Assembly: GCA_964510065.1 (NCBI GenBank)
Contig: CAZEAC010000024.1
Coordinates: forward strand, 1-63,742
Length of the DNA: 63,742 bases
From: CAZEAC01 sp964510065
GTDB lineage: Bacteria > Bdellovibrionota_C > UBA2361 > CAIXSY01
Reading direction: 5' to 3'
The notes beneath the pieces were generated by a model. The model worked only from the letters and a program-made list of their open reading frames with translations, was not told where the DNA came from and did not search any database. This document shows, in pieces, positions 1 to 8,165 of this stretch (position 1 is the first letter of the stretch; each line of letters starts with the position of its first letter). A program made the translations under genes and the position numbers.

Positions 1-60
1 CTCGCAAATCTCATCCAAAATTCCAGCAAATCCAAAACGCCTAGTTTTTCAGAGGCTCCT
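1..60. repeat. Partial copy of a 100-bp foldback repeat
   Basis: Bases 2-47 are identical to bases 21851-21896, and the next few bases continue the match with small changes. The second site is a complete inverted-repeat element (21809-21908); here only its right half is inside the window, ending in an arm that reads GCCTAGTTTTTCAGAGGC. The left half should lie just outside the window. It sits downstream of the 69-662 gene. Confidence 0.8.
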
Positions 61-68
61 TAGCAAGC

Positions 69-662
69 CTACAAGGCTTTTAGATCGCCCGCGACAAAGC
101 CCTGCGCTTCACCGGCCTGTACTAGCAGGCTTGTCGGATCAAGAAGCCGAGGCGGTCGCGGACGATTTGGTTTCCAAGTTGCAAGATCAATCGGTCCGGG
201 CGAATACAGCTCTACATGCAGCATGCTTTGTGGGCGTCCCTTATCGACACGAAGCACCTGAAGAATATCCCCGATGCGATCGCCGGCTTGGACTCTGTCG
301 CCCTCGCGAAGCTGAGGATGCGGTTTAATCTCGCCGTAGTTAATAAGACCGTGCTCACCTTCAACGATTACCGCGAACGTATCGTTCCACCAATCGCTCC
401 CGGCATGCGCTCCAGTAAATGGGGTAATACAGCGCACTATACCTGCCTCGACGCAGACAACAGGATCGCCATCATGGCAGTAAAGATCAACCCCTTCATG
501 TACATGAAATCGTCGCGTTACTCCGAACGCGCCGACATGTTTCGGAATCGGCACAATTACTTCACTGCGAAGGTCAATCTGCTGAAAATGCATCGAGTCC
601 GCACTCGTGCCACGATATTTTTTGTCCGGAAATGGAAATTGCAATGCACCTAGCTCACCCAT
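69..662 (-). CDS. M23-like metallopeptidase domain protein, probably degenerate
   Basis: A 197-residue protein with the lysostaphin-type (M23) fold signature: HEGVD around residue 55 matches the HxxxD zinc motif, and MLHVELY near residue 150 corresponds to the family's HLHFEL motif. Family members cut peptidoglycan cross-bridges. Two things are odd. There is no signal peptide or membrane segment, so the protein should be cytoplasmic. The first His of the HxH motif is replaced by Met, and the His expected in the preceding YxH segment is Glu (YGEIK). Zinc binding may survive, but catalysis is doubtful. The start is supported by AAGGAG 8 bases upstream. It lies 19 bases after the CoaBC-like gene on the same strand, so the two are probably cotranscribed. 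Family assignment is fairly sure; activity is not. Confidence 0.75.
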   Translation of the reverse strand: MGELGALQFPFPDKKYRGTSADSMHFQQIDLRSEVIVPIPKHVGAFGVTRRFHVHEGVDLYCHDGDPVVCVEAGIVRCITPFTGAHAGSDWWNDTFAVIVEGEHGLINYGEIKPHPQLREGDRVQAGDRIGDILQVLRVDKGRPQSMLHVELYSPGPIDLATWKPNRPRPPRLLDPTSLLVQAGEAQGFVAGDLKAL

Positions 663-681
663 CTTAATTCTCCTTAAAAAA

Positions 682-2040
682 TCAGGTCCTCGAAAACGTA
701 GCGTTTGCTTTTACATAGCTCTCAAGCATGTCAAGAATCTTCGCCGCGAGTGCTCGATTGTCGCCGCAAAAGCGCTCCTCGCCATCGCGGCTTACAAGGT
801 AGCGAAGCGAGTTGCCGTCGCGGCCAAGGTCTTCTAAGCGGTTGGCAATTATAAATTGAAACTTCGCGAGACGGCGTCTCGCCTCCGTAAGCAGCTGCTC
901 TTCGCTCACATTTGCCATAAGCTTGAACGTTATCATCGGCAACGCCGGCGCAAGATCACGCACTCTATCGATAACTTTTGGAGTCGGGATGAATCGTGGC
1001 AACACAATTCCCTCCCCCACTCCCGAAGAAATCTTGCCATCAAAGACAGTTTCGGGGCGATAATCAGCAACTGCTGCGCTAAAAATTCCCGCTACATAGG
1101 TGGCTCCATCAAGATTACCGTCGCGCACATTTTCGACAACTCGACTTAGATACTCATCAAAATCTCGATAAGGGACCGTTACGCCGCGCAGGTATGGCGG
1201 CAAGCGCTGCGGGTCACCACCGAAGAGAAATCGTACATTGGCACCACGCGCCACGAGTTCTTCGGCAAGCGCGATACCGAGAGCTCCGCGAAATAGATTA
1301 GTCACTACCCGTACCCGATCGAGGCGTACCGGAGTTGGCCCCGCGGTAAGCAGGATCGCGCGATTCGAAAGCACACTCTTAGAAAGCTTGCGGCAAAGTG
1401 CAAGCACGATTTCGTGAGTATCGGGAAGCTCCCACTTGCCGTGAGTGGTGCGTGGCCTTACCAGATATGCACCGGCCCCTTCGAGCACGCGTAACGAACC
1501 GGCCAGCACGCTCGTAAGCATGTCGCCGTTCATTGTTGGAACAAAAAGTAGCGGAGCGCCCAATCGTTCAAGCCTGCCGAGCGCCGCTGCAAGAAGTGTC
1601 GATGCCGGTTCATCGGCGACTCCGTGTGCGACTTTGTTCAAGATATTGTAGGTTGCGGGACAGACAAGGTAGCCATCGTAGCGCTTACCCTCACGTGTTG
1701 TAAGATGCTCAACATTACCGCTCAGCGCATCAGCATAAACGGCTCCTACATTTCCGACCGCCCAGCGGAGCGCCTCAGCGCTTACTAATTTAGCCGCGTC
1801 CTTCGTGAGGTACACGCTTACCTCTCCGCCATAGCGCCTTATCATCCTTGCAAGCTCTGGCGCCTTGTACGCGGCGATACTCCCCGTGACAACCAGGGCA
1901 ATGTGCTTTCCACAAAGATGAGTTCCGAGCGCTGCTACGACGCGATCATCTCCAGCTTCACCAGCGCGGTGAAAATGCTCGAGATCTAATCGAAACGGGT
2001 CAGCGTTTTCGCGCCTGGGCAGCTCTTGAGCTCGCTTCAT
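682..2040 (-). CDS. coaBC: CoaBC-like phosphopantothenoylcysteine decarboxylase/ligase, variant active site
   Basis: A two-domain flavoprotein resembling CoaBC, which makes 4'-phosphopantetheine for coenzyme A. The N-terminal HFCD domain begins at VVTGSIAAYKAPEL and keeps the catalytic His (VEHL), the PATYN loop (usually PASANT) and TMNGDM (usually the MNxxM motif). The C-terminal CoaB-like half has LLTAGPTPVRLDRVR, VVTN and SAAVADYRP with a following GKI lysine. The Cys in the usual ACGxxGxGRM loop is absent: the matching stretch reads TTHGKWELPDTHE. That Cys reduces the enethiol intermediate in CoaC; EpiD/LanD-type oxidative decarboxylases lack it. The CoaB SSGK stretch is also changed (FRGA). 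I placed the start at the ATG at 2040, which has AGAGGAAG upstream; a start at 2082 has no ribosome site. It may be a CoaBC paralogue with another role. Confidence 0.8.
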   Translation of the reverse strand: MKRAQELPRRENADPFRLDLEHFHRAGEAGDDRVVAALGTHLCGKHIALVVTGSIAAYKAPELARMIRRYGGEVSVYLTKDAAKLVSAEALRWAVGNVGAVYADALSGNVEHLTTREGKRYDGYLVCPATYNILNKVAHGVADEPASTLLAAALGRLERLGAPLLFVPTMNGDMLTSVLAGSLRVLEGAGAYLVRPRTTHGKWELPDTHEIVLALCRKLSKSVLSNRAILLTAGPTPVRLDRVRVVTNLFRGALGIALAEELVARGANVRFLFGGDPQRLPPYLRGVTVPYRDFDEYLSRVVENVRDGNLDGATYVAGIFSAAVADYRPETVFDGKISSGVGEGIVLPRFIPTPKVIDRVRDLAPALPMITFKLMANVSEEQLLTEARRRLAKFQFIIANRLEDLGRDGNSLRYLVSRDGEERFCGDNRALAAKILDMLESYVKANATFSRT

Positions 2041-2276
2041 GACTTCCTCTCTACAATGAAGATTCTGACGTGACTTTGTCATTGCAGACGGGAAAGAAAC
2101 AACACTGCTGCTGAATTTCCTCGTTTCAAATAATTATTGTGCGGATATTATAGTAATTTGTAAAACGATGCGCTCGCCGGTCTTCGTTTCCGTGCGAAAT
2201 AGAGGACGGCGCAGGGGGTGCAATAAACCTGATTCGAAAAACTCATTCGAAGTCCCATGCGCCGTTTGTATCGTAC

Positions 2277-3395
2277 CTACTTCAAGACTGAAGCGGCAGC
2301 CTGGTGCAGGCGCTTCACGAAGCCCTGCATGTCAGACCCTTGAAAAAGGACCGCGATTCCACTGCCGAAGCTTGGAGTTTTTTTGCGCTCAAGAGGAAAG
2401 AATCCGCAAGCCCGTAACTTTTCTGCAAGTTGCGGTACGAATTCCTTTTCATTGAAACGCTCGCGATTAATGAAAAGGCGAACAACATCAGCGCCACGGC
2501 CGTTGTCAACATTATCGCCCCAACCATACTTCGCAAGCGGAGAACTTCCCTGCGGGGAAAGCGCGGGCACCAGCTCGCGTTCTTCATCCAACAGGTAATG
2601 ATGCGCAACAGTGATCGCATTGAGCTCTGCCTCTCTCAGAAAGGCGGGGAGATAGATGCTGTCCATGCCGCCCGAACCACTCCAGCCTTTTGCATCTTCT
2701 TCGAGAGCCGTATGAAAGAAGCCCGGCATGATTTTCTCGGCCGAACGAATCATACACGCAACACGCGCGTGCATCGCTGCTTCCGCATCAAGAGTGAAGC
2801 GGTTTCGCGCATAGCCATGGATTGCATAGCCAAGCGACTGATTAAATGTCCCTGTCTCGATGCTTGCAAAGAGCGACGCCGAAGGCACTGCCTCATGGTC
2901 CGCCGCGGCAGCCGCCTTGAAGAGTGTCGCGCTTAGATTGACTTTCGAAAGAAGCTCGGCATCCTCGCAATCTTTCAATGCACGGCTTCCAAGCGAGGCG
3001 AAACGACCATCGGGAAACGGCATCCAATCGGCGGCGGGCAAGCCCACTTCGTTGAGGGCCAGGCGCCATATATCCTGTGCAGCCGCGCAGTTGTACACAG
3101 CCACCAATTCCCGATTTGAGGCATGGATCATCTTTACAAGCCGAGAAGCTTCGGACTGCTCCATACTTTCGAACCCTACCAGGAATACGCGCGCACGCGG
3201 CCCGCGATGAAGACCGATGTCGTCACCCACTTTCTTCATATAACCCCGCCCATCAGGGCTTAGGACAATGACACCGGCGCGGAGTTTATTTGCAAGCAAT
3301 AAGCCCGAGGTGACGAGAGCATTCTCGTATCCGCGGGAGCACACAAATAGATCCGTTGCTGCTAATACTTCTTTGAACAGAACTTTTTCATTCAT
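2277..3395 (-). CDS. Conserved-looking protein of unknown function
   Basis: A 372-residue soluble protein without signal peptide or membrane segments. The N-terminal third alternates strand and helix (FVCSRGYENALVTSGLLLA, then VIVLSPDGRGY, then RVFLVGFES). This is loosely like a Rossmann or DHH-type phosphoesterase layout, but I see no DHH or DxD metal motif, so I do not assign that family. The C-terminal part contains GSGGMDSIYLPAF and AHHYLLDEERELVP. Codon use resembles its neighbours and the frame is open throughout, so it is likely a real gene. It lies 236 bases upstream of the CoaBC-like gene on the same strand. The ATG at 3395 has only a weak GGTGAA ribosome site. Confidence 0.65.
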   Translation of the reverse strand: MNEKVLFKEVLAATDLFVCSRGYENALVTSGLLLANKLRAGVIVLSPDGRGYMKKVGDDIGLHRGPRARVFLVGFESMEQSEASRLVKMIHASNRELVAVYNCAAAQDIWRLALNEVGLPAADWMPFPDGRFASLGSRALKDCEDAELLSKVNLSATLFKAAAAADHEAVPSASLFASIETGTFNQSLGYAIHGYARNRFTLDAEAAMHARVACMIRSAEKIMPGFFHTALEEDAKGWSGSGGMDSIYLPAFLREAELNAITVAHHYLLDEERELVPALSPQGSSPLAKYGWGDNVDNGRGADVVRLFINRERFNEKEFVPQLAEKLRACGFFPLERKKTPSFGSGIAVLFQGSDMQGFVKRLHQAAASVLK

Positions 3396-3834
3396 GGGAT
3401 TTCACCGACTCGCGTGCCGACTCCAATTTAAGAGTGCAGCCGATCTCTTCCCCGGTTCGGTGCGACAACGAAAATGCCGCACGAGAAATGAGCGAAGGAG
3501 ACCGTACAAACTGCAGACACGACGAGGGGTGCCTCGATACGCCGGAAGGACCAGCACACCGGAGCACCCCTCGAGATAGCGAAACGATGAAAGAAAACCA
3601 ACAAGAAAACGCTGAGCACCCTCTGCGACGTTGGCGAACCGGAGTTTATCGCAGTCGTCCTCGTCGGCCGTGCCGAACCGAGCCAACTGTCGCAATTTCC
3701 GATACGCAGATGTCGCAGAAAAAAATGAATTGACTGCCAAAGTCAAAGTGTAAAGGAGCTTTATTGACCGCAATCCTACTGCCAAGCCAAAAGCCAATCA
3801 AGGAAACGACAGTGCAAATTCTCCTCTGTGAGTA
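3396..3834. other. Gene-free stretch with one strong hairpin
   Basis: No reading frame here has a convincing start, ribosome site or recognisable protein. The stretch contains an inverted repeat (3523-3573, listed separately) and then runs into the GGACACCC-ended element at 3835. Confidence 0.5.
3523..3573. repeat. Intergenic hairpin with 10-bp perfect stem
   Basis: CGAGGGGTGC at 3523-3532 is the exact reverse complement of GCACCCCTCG at 3564-3573, with an inner CCGG/CCGG pairing possible in the loop. It has no T-tract on either strand, so it is not a simple terminator. Confidence 0.6.
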
Positions 3835-3909
3835 GGACACCCAAACTAAAAAGCAGTACTAACCAGCTGAAACTACACGATTTAAGGAATGCTGCAACTT
3901 TGGGTGTCC
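3835..3909. repeat. MITE-like 75-bp element, GGACACCC ends (copy 1)
   Basis: The left end GGACACCCAAA (3835-3845) is the perfect inverse of the right end TTTGGGTGTCC (3899-3909). The interior encodes nothing. A second element with the same ends and nearly the same size lies at 10900-10973. Shared ends with different interiors suggest a non-autonomous element mobilised in trans; no transposase is in the window. Confidence 0.7.
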
Positions 3910-3948
3910 AGGATCAGACACAGACCCTAGATCGGTGCACGTCGAGAA

Positions 3949-4254
3949 TTAGCGCCCTTCGCGAAATTCGCCCACAAGCTCGCGAAGCTTCGAGCTTGCT
4001 TCCCGAAGAGCGTCACGACCAAGCGCCGTAATTTTGTACCATCTACGCGACTCCTTTCCGGACTGCTCCCAGGTCGAGGCAAGATACCCTTTGTCTTCCA
4101 TTCGCTGCAAAAGAGGATAAAGCGTGCCGGGACTAATATCGTAGCCGTGCTCGCCAAGCTCTTCCGTAAGACCACTTCCGCAAACGGGCCCCTTATTTGC
4201 GTGGTAGAGTACGTGCAATCGCACAAACCCAATTACTATGTCGCGGTGCTTCAT
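3949..4254 (-). CDS. PadR-family transcriptional regulator
   Basis: A 101-residue winged-helix protein. The PadR signature is clear: GYDISPGTLYPLLQRMEDKG (residues about 38-57) followed by a wing RRWYKITALGRDAL. It is of the short type, with almost no C-terminal dimerisation extension. PadR proteins usually repress a neighbouring gene until a ligand or stress relieves them. It is divergent from the 4471-5049 gene, and a perfect 6+6 dyad lies between them over a promoter, making that gene its probable target. Confidence 0.92.
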   Translation of the reverse strand: MKHRDIVIGFVRLHVLYHANKGPVCGSGLTEELGEHGYDISPGTLYPLLQRMEDKGYLASTWEQSGKESRRWYKITALGRDALREASSKLRELVGEFREGR

Positions 4255-4402
4255 GATGCAGTTTCAATAAAAGGCTAGAAAACTCTCTCCTGAATATTTG
4301 CAATTTCTATAATTTACCAGGAGCTTATTACGATTACTATCCGTTATCTGTTTAGTCCAAACCCGCCGAAAAATTCAGCAGAACTCAAAAGAGAGATTTT
4401 AC

Positions 4403-4432
4403 TTGACCTACAATATCGTATTTCGATATCGT
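4403..4432 (+). promoter_or_regulatory. Promoter with overlapping dyad operator, probable PadR site
   Basis: A -35 box TTGACC (4403-4408) and a -10-like TATCGT (4427-4432) are separated by 18 bases. Within them ATATCG (4413-4418) and CGATAT (4424-4429) form a perfect dyad with a 5-base centre; ATCGTATT occurs again just downstream, so a third half-site may exist. A protein bound here would block RNA polymerase. The PadR gene 150 bases away is the obvious candidate. Confidence 0.6.
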
Positions 4433-4470
4433 ATTCCAGAACGACGAAACAAAAAAACAAGGAGATTTAT

Positions 4471-5049
4471 ATGACTAATTTTGCGACCTACAATAGATCA
4501 CGCTTCCTCAAAACCCTCGGGTACTGCGGGGCAGGAGTACTCGCTGCTTTTTGCTTCTCAAAGGCCTTTCGCGAAAATAGTAAAGAGTGGGAGCGTGTTG
4601 ACGCCCTCGAGCGCACAGGCTTTGAAAAGGTCCGCCGTGGTTCAGGGACGCTACGACTGGTTGATGCTAAAATTGTAGCGGAGAATTATGCGCAGGCACG
4701 GCTTTGGGAGGTTCGGACAGACTCAGTCTGGCTTCCAGCAGAAGTAATGATAACACCTCAATTTAGGCAGGGATCCGACGAAGTCATTAAAGAGGACTAT
4801 TACTCCTTTCGGTATATTGATTGCGCACTACATCACGACCAATTTAAACCATTCACCGAAAACACTAATCTCAGCAGGAGCCCAGTCACCTACTACGGAA
4901 ACGGCACAATGTCATTTCACTTATTGCTTCCGAAGGATACATCGCCTCGCGATCTCACCTATATTCAAAATATAGAGCTCATTAATAAACATGGCGATCA
5001 TACAGTAGCTATCTTGGTCGCGCGCACCGCGACATTTGTGAATGACTAA
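4471..5049 (+). CDS. Exported or membrane-anchored protein of unknown function
   Basis: A 192-residue protein. The N-terminus (RFLKTLGYCGAGVLAAFCF) is a signal or anchor segment of about residues 10-30. The rest is soluble with many aromatic and charged residues and an FRYIDC segment. I recognise no family. The ATG has a good ribosome site (AAGGAG, 6 bases upstream). It is transcribed from the dyad-bearing promoter at 4403 and is the likely regulated partner of the divergent PadR gene. No nearby gene suggests a pathway. Confidence 0.7.
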   Translation: MTNFATYNRSRFLKTLGYCGAGVLAAFCFSKAFRENSKEWERVDALERTGFEKVRRGSGTLRLVDAKIVAENYAQARLWEVRTDSVWLPAEVMITPQFRQGSDEVIKEDYYSFRYIDCALHHDQFKPFTENTNLSRSPVTYYGNGTMSFHLLLPKDTSPRDLTYIQNIELINKHGDHTVAILVARTATFVND

Positions 5050-5228
5050 GAGAAATGACCCAAGAAAGGATACCGGCAAAAGCAAACGAAGAAGTCTCGA
5101 AATTCTAACTAGTTACACATGCACTGCCAGACACCTTTGAAACCATAACACCCTAAGATGTATTGTTTTGAAAAGAGCCGTCGCGACGAGATCTATCGAA
5201 GCTGGCAGTAAAAATAGTTGGTGCTTCA

Positions 5229-6206
5229 ATGCAAGATTTAAAAAATTATCGCACTCTTCCAACCGATGACGGCAAGGGAAACATGCCAGCTATTGTATGG
5301 CTCGGAAGAAGCAATCGCGAAGGTCGTTATCGTGGAACTAATGTCCCCCTGGAAACTTCGCAACATGAACGATATCCAACTATTAACCCGGCGCACTCTG
5401 GAATTGGCGCACAGATTATGCCGGCCATCTTAGAACACTCTGGCGGATACAAAGCTCGGACCGGGTTCTCTAATTTGCGCCATGGGATCGAAATGTCAGT
5501 CGGCGAATGCTTGGGACCTCACTTTAGATATCAGGTAGAGAGAAGAGCCGAGGTCGGATTTACGCTGACCAACCTTCTTCGTAAGACCGGTCAGGAGATT
5601 GAGTCCGGGTCAATTCCACTTGCAATAGCCGATTCTTTTGTCGCGCTGCAGGTAGCTCATGACTTTCTGCATCAAGCTGTCGGCCATTTAAAAATGAATC
5701 GAGATATCAACTTTGGTAGTGGCCCGACGAGAAATGAATCTTCTCTTTCGGAAAACATTCGCTTTGTCGAATACTTTGCTGTCCTGGCGAACGATCTTAA
5801 GCTATTTGCCTGTCATGGCGAATGTCCAAAGGTCAGAACCTTTATGACCAATGCTGCAGCGATAGATGAAATTGGGCAAAAGCTCAACTCCATGTACCGC
5901 GAGTGCAAGCGTCGTCAGCAGACACTAGGCGAACTACAGTATCCCGGTACCCTAGTCGAGCAAAAACTGCTGTATGACAAAGCGCTAGAAGAGCGTGCAA
6001 GCCAGGAGCATCATTTAATTACTACTGCACTCGACGCTGCGTTAGCCCTGACGATCGATATTCGCGACAACGCTTTTTCGCTACCAAGGCGAGATCTCCA
6101 GGATAGATTTAACACTACCGCTGCAGATTATCTTTCCGCTTCGCTCGAGCCTCTCTGTATTAGCCTCGCAGCTTTTGAAAAGCGAACGAAGCTACAAGCC
6201 GTTTAG
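5229..6206 (+). CDS. Hypothetical protein, mainly helical
   Basis: A 325-residue soluble protein without signal peptide. The first 75 residues look disordered; the rest is helical (SFVALQVAHDFLHQAVGHL, IGQKLNSMYRECKRRQQT). I recognise no family. No ribosome site precedes the ATG at 5229; the in-frame ATG at 5283 follows AAGGGAAAC and could be the true start, giving 307 residues. It follows the previous gene by 179 bases on the same strand and is convergent with the CAP-domain gene. Confidence 0.6.
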   Translation: MQDLKNYRTLPTDDGKGNMPAIVWLGRSNREGRYRGTNVPLETSQHERYPTINPAHSGIGAQIMPAILEHSGGYKARTGFSNLRHGIEMSVGECLGPHFRYQVERRAEVGFTLTNLLRKTGQEIESGSIPLAIADSFVALQVAHDFLHQAVGHLKMNRDINFGSGPTRNESSLSENIRFVEYFAVLANDLKLFACHGECPKVRTFMTNAAAIDEIGQKLNSMYRECKRRQQTLGELQYPGTLVEQKLLYDKALEERASQEHHLITTALDAALALTIDIRDNAFSLPRRDLQDRFNTTAADYLSASLEPLCISLAAFEKRTKLQAV

Positions 6207-6264
6207 TTGGTCTCTTCGCTTTCCTTCGGATAAAATGGTGGCTTGTGAGTGTCGAGGAGAACTC

Positions 6265-8142
6265 TTAAAAGACTCCGACTCCTTGCGGCGCCCCCGGCAC
6301 TGGAAGTGCGGCATTTACAGTCAGTGCAAAAAACGTTCCCCAGTCGAGACGGCGATTACCCACAATTCCGGCGACCTGCAGAAGAAAGCTTCCCGCGGAC
6401 GGTGGCGTGTATTGAAACGATGTGCCGCTCGGAATATCGAAGATCTGCTCTCCAGTGAGCTCTCCCGCATTAGTGACTTCAAGGTTGTCAAAATACCAGC
6501 CAATACCATTACTGCCCTGGTAATATTCCTGGCCAGCAAGATCATATTTAAATAGGAAGCTTAGCTGTTTTCCGGCGTACGCACTCAGCGAGAGTGTTTG
6601 CAGCTCAAAAGTACAGCTATCAACGGCTCCCGTTCCACGCTGCTCCCAGTTGAGCTTTGCATATGCGCCATCATCAATTTTTATCCATACAGTAGCGCGC
6701 TGGTCCGGTGATGCCCAACGCTGGCAGCTATAAAATCGAAGCGCACTTGTCGAGGTTACACGGAAAGGGCGATTCCAGGTAAGTACCTGAGGATTAGTAA
6801 TCGAAAATGGATCCGTAGCTGCGGTATCAAAAGCCATATGGAAAGAATGCGTGCCCTGATACACATTTGGCGCACCGGCGATAGGACTGTAAACTGGGTT
6901 GACGCCTGAGGTAAAATCAGCGAGCCCATTTTCAGCACCCTCAATTCTTGTCGAAGGGGAGCTCCTCTGAATGCGCCATTTGTAAGCGCTTGCGCCAGCG
7001 AGAGCATTAAAGCTGTAGCTGTTGAGGCTTCCGACATTAACACTGGCCGGGCCAGTAATCGTGGGGGCATTGTATGTCGGCCGAAAGTCGAGCTTAACAT
7101 TGTTATTGTTTGCTATGGTCACCGAACTTGTCGAGGCTGCAAATCCAAGGCCTTGGAAGCTCACGTTGTAGGTGCCGTTTGTTGCAAACGGAAGAGAGTA
7201 GCCACCCGAATTTGAAGTAACCGTCGTGTACGTAGTGCTCGGGGAATCCACTTGGAGTCCACCAATCCCCTCGCCTACACTGTAAGCTCCGTTGCCGTCT
7301 ACATCGTAATAGGCAACCCCTGTGACCATCGGAAGAGCGTCAGTACGTGATGCGAAGACCTCGGTTACCCATTGAGGTCCATAGATTCCCTTTGCGACAT
7401 CATTTTTCACGCCGATTCCTATTTCCCGGTACTGCTGAAATACGGAATGTATCGCATTTCGATGCGACGGAGGAACTTGCATTCCACCGGTGCCATTTCC
7501 CCAATTTACTTCGAACCCGGCGTGGCCAAAGTAGGTGCTAAGAGAGGATGCGTAGATGTTTTCTGCGACATTAGAAAATGCGTAGCCTGACTGAGTAACT
7601 CGTGTTGCTGCCGTACTGCCATCGCTTCCAGTATGGGTCTGGAAGTTGTTGTTGAACATGTCGTTGGTATGCCGTCTTGCTGCAGTTATTAATCGTCCAT
7701 CGAATGATAGCGGCGGCTTCACGGTGAGCGAAGCGAATTGAGACACCATCAAATTTAGATCAACATGCCATGCGCCATACGCAAATAGAACTCCAGGGTC
7801 AGTCGTAGCAAAATGAATCTGTGCTTCAGCCTGCGGCGCTGCTCGGGCCCGATTGATATATTCAAGATAAAGCTGTTCGTCATCAGTCGGCTCGCCGATT
7901 GTGTACGTATCTGCGGCCGCGATCTCGTCAGCACTTGCAACAATTACGCCTGTGCCCTCCTCGAACTCAGAGGGCGGCGGGGTTATACGCGTGCGCATCT
8001 GCTGGAGGTCTATTCTTTTAAGCGGAGGCGGCTGCGCTAACGCAATCGGCGAAAGCCCAACAAGCGCGACAAGACATGCCAGTACACCATGTACGATGCC
8101 GCGTTTTACAAATATGCAATATGTCCCTATCGTAACTCGCAT
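6265..8142 (-). CDS. Secreted CAP/SCP-domain protein with C-terminal beta domains
   Basis: A 625-residue exported protein. The signal peptide ends at LVGLSPIALAQ (about residue 36). The CAP domain (about 85-270) begins YLEYINRARAAPQAEAQ, the bacterial secreted-CAP pattern, with ARRHTNDMF, SNVAENIY and HRNAIHSVF. CAP proteins are extracellular and their bacterial roles are mostly unknown. About 275-345 is a small carboxypeptidase-regulatory/SdrD-B-like fold (GVAYYDVDGNGAYSVGEG). About 350-610 is a beta-rich region resembling an Ig-like plus jelly-roll unit. The protein stops at PVPGAPQGVGVF, which resembles the first strand of a fibronectin III domain, so the C-terminus may be truncated. The next gene on the same strand starts only 23 bases away and may be in the same operon. 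Confidence 0.85.
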   Translation of the reverse strand: MRVTIGTYCIFVKRGIVHGVLACLVALVGLSPIALAQPPPLKRIDLQQMRTRITPPPSEFEEGTGVIVASADEIAAADTYTIGEPTDDEQLYLEYINRARAAPQAEAQIHFATTDPGVLFAYGAWHVDLNLMVSQFASLTVKPPLSFDGRLITAARRHTNDMFNNNFQTHTGSDGSTAATRVTQSGYAFSNVAENIYASSLSTYFGHAGFEVNWGNGTGGMQVPPSHRNAIHSVFQQYREIGIGVKNDVAKGIYGPQWVTEVFASRTDALPMVTGVAYYDVDGNGAYSVGEGIGGLQVDSPSTTYTTVTSNSGGYSLPFATNGTYNVSFQGLGFAASTSSVTIANNNNVKLDFRPTYNAPTITGPASVNVGSLNSYSFNALAGASAYKWRIQRSSPSTRIEGAENGLADFTSGVNPVYSPIAGAPNVYQGTHSFHMAFDTAATDPFSITNPQVLTWNRPFRVTSTSALRFYSCQRWASPDQRATVWIKIDDGAYAKLNWEQRGTGAVDSCTFELQTLSLSAYAGKQLSFLFKYDLAGQEYYQGSNGIGWYFDNLEVTNAGELTGEQIFDIPSGTSFQYTPPSAGSFLLQVAGIVGNRRLDWGTFFALTVNAALPVPGAPQGVGVF

Positions 8143-8165
8143 TCCTCAAAGTATTTATCTATTTT

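Noticed and set aside
2277..3395. DHH-type phosphoesterase assignment
   Set aside because: Only the alternating strand/helix layout is similar; no DHH or metal-binding Asp/His motif is present.
3402..3797. A 131-codon frame on the minus strand
   Set aside because: No ribosome site, Arg/Cys-rich random composition, and it runs across an intergenic hairpin. I treat the stretch as non-coding.
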